Source: Spirosoma rigui
GTDB taxonomy: Bacteria > Bacteroidota > Bacteroidia > Cytophagales > Spirosomataceae
Reading direction: 5' to 3'
NCBI RefSeq assembly: GCF_002067135.1
Contig: NZ_CP020105.1
Span: 4,216,001-4,280,000, forward strand
DNA length: 64,000 nucleotides
The translations under genes and the position numbers were made by a program. This document shows, piece after piece, positions 63,639 to 64,000 of this stretch. The notes under the pieces are model-generated. The model was not told the DNA's origin and searched no databases. It saw only the letters and a list, made by a program, of their open reading frames with translations. Each line of letters opens with the position of its first letter. Position 1 is the first letter of the stretch.

Positions 63639-64000
63639 TCATCGCATCAGGGTGAGCGGCCCCTTAAATGTTCGTTTCGTGGTTTGAATCAGGTAATAGT
63701 AAGTACCGATGGGCGCATTTGCTCCCGACCAGCGAAACAGGGGATCGACGGACGAATAAACCAGTTGTCCCCACCGGTTGGTAATCTCCACCGATGTAAA
63801 CTGTTCGGCACAGGCATTCTGCGGTAAGTCCTTCACGGCGAAATAATCGTTGACACCGTCACCGTTTGGGGTGAATACGTTAGGAACCGTAATCTCCTGG
63901 CTCACCGACAAATCTCTGACCCGGAAGGTTACCGTCGTCGTATCAGCGTGACCAGGTTGACACGAACGGTCGTCGACCGTGAAGTCAACTACGAATACCG
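63639..64000 (-). CDS. Gliding motility-associated C-terminal domain protein, C-terminal part
   Basis: The last 120 residues of a larger protein running off the right edge. ITVPNVFTPNGDGVNDYFAV is the start of the gliding motility-associated C-terminal domain (CHU_C type), followed by FTSVEITNRWGQLVYSS, APIGTYYYLIQT and FKGPLTLMR. This is the type IX secretion signal that attaches large surface proteins to the cell. The N-terminal part is outside the window. Confidence 0.88.
   Translation of the reverse strand, partial: VFVVDFTVDDRSCQPGHADTTTVTFRVRDLSVSQEITVPNVFTPNGDGVNDYFAVKDLPQNACAEQFTSVEITNRWGQLVYSSVDPLFRWSGANAPIGTYYYLIQTTKRTFKGPLTLMR

Overview
The window looks like chromosomal DNA of a Cytophagales bacterium (Bacteroidota), closest in style to Spirosoma and relatives. 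That placement is an inference from gene content: a gliding-motility/type IX secretion C-terminal domain, a BT_3928-type DoxX protein, DUF1599, DUF2723 and DUF3127 proteins, an archaeal-type ProRS, and several promoters of the Bacteroidota form TTG-N19-23-TAnnTTTG. Most of the window is visibly GC-rich housekeeping and accessory sequence. The stretch from about 52.5 to 61.1 kb is clearly AT-rich and full of broken genes.

Layout. 0-8.6 kb: a glucosidase (cut by the window edge) behind a glucose-dehydrogenase-like SDR, a bestrophin channel, a secreted protein, UV endonuclease UvsE, a lipoprotein pair, an FKBP, a thioredoxin-like protein, and a barrel-like protein with a lipoprotein hydrolase. 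8.6-17 kb: proS, a Gly/Tyr-rich lipoprotein, an outer-membrane barrel, then a biosynthetic block (shikimate kinase, BT_3928-type DoxX, DUF1599, dihydropteroate synthase) ending at tRNA-Lys. 17.5-24.3 kb: gltB and gltD, separated by a decayed pair of small genes. 24.4-28.5 kb: RidA, DUF2461, an AraC regulator divergent from a DUF779 gene, a small polar protein, and a spore-photoproduct-lyase-family radical SAM enzyme. 28.9-34.9 kb: a complete RND efflux operon (TolC, adaptor, permease). 35-43.1 kb: glnS, a cysteine synthase family gene, DUF4385, folD, and a DUF2723 membrane glycosyltransferase. 43.4-48.7 kb: grpE-dnaJ, queG, a TetR regulator and kynureninase. 49.7-52.2 kb: a Wzi-like outer-membrane protein, a small membrane protein and a stand-alone LytTR regulator.

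52.2-61.2 kb is probably a tRNA-Leu-associated genomic island. It holds a dead IS3-family element, a GT39-type glycosyltransferase, several small or frameshifted genes, a DoxX-like protein, a TlpA-like thioredoxin and an FkbM methyltransferase. An imperfect repeat of about 110 bp, containing a terminator hairpin, starts at the 3' end of tRNA-Leu(GAG) and recurs at about 52.4 kb in the same orientation. After the island, housekeeping sequence resumes: DUF3127, tRNA-Lys, a BatE-like TPR/SH3 protein, an SDR, and the C-terminal end of a type IX secretion cargo protein.

A recurring feature is very long, perfect or near-perfect hairpins (about 17 to 32 bp per arm) at gene ends, mostly between convergent genes. 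In two places the stop codon and last codons of a gene lie inside a hairpin arm. One such hairpin fills the whole grpE-dnaJ gap. The most unusual items are the decayed DUF6883-like/DUF4926-like pair inside the gltBD operon, the tRNA-Leu island with its repeat, the grpE-dnaJ hairpin and a candidate structured RNA upstream of the DUF2723 gene. I saw no CRISPR array, rRNA gene or intact mobile element.
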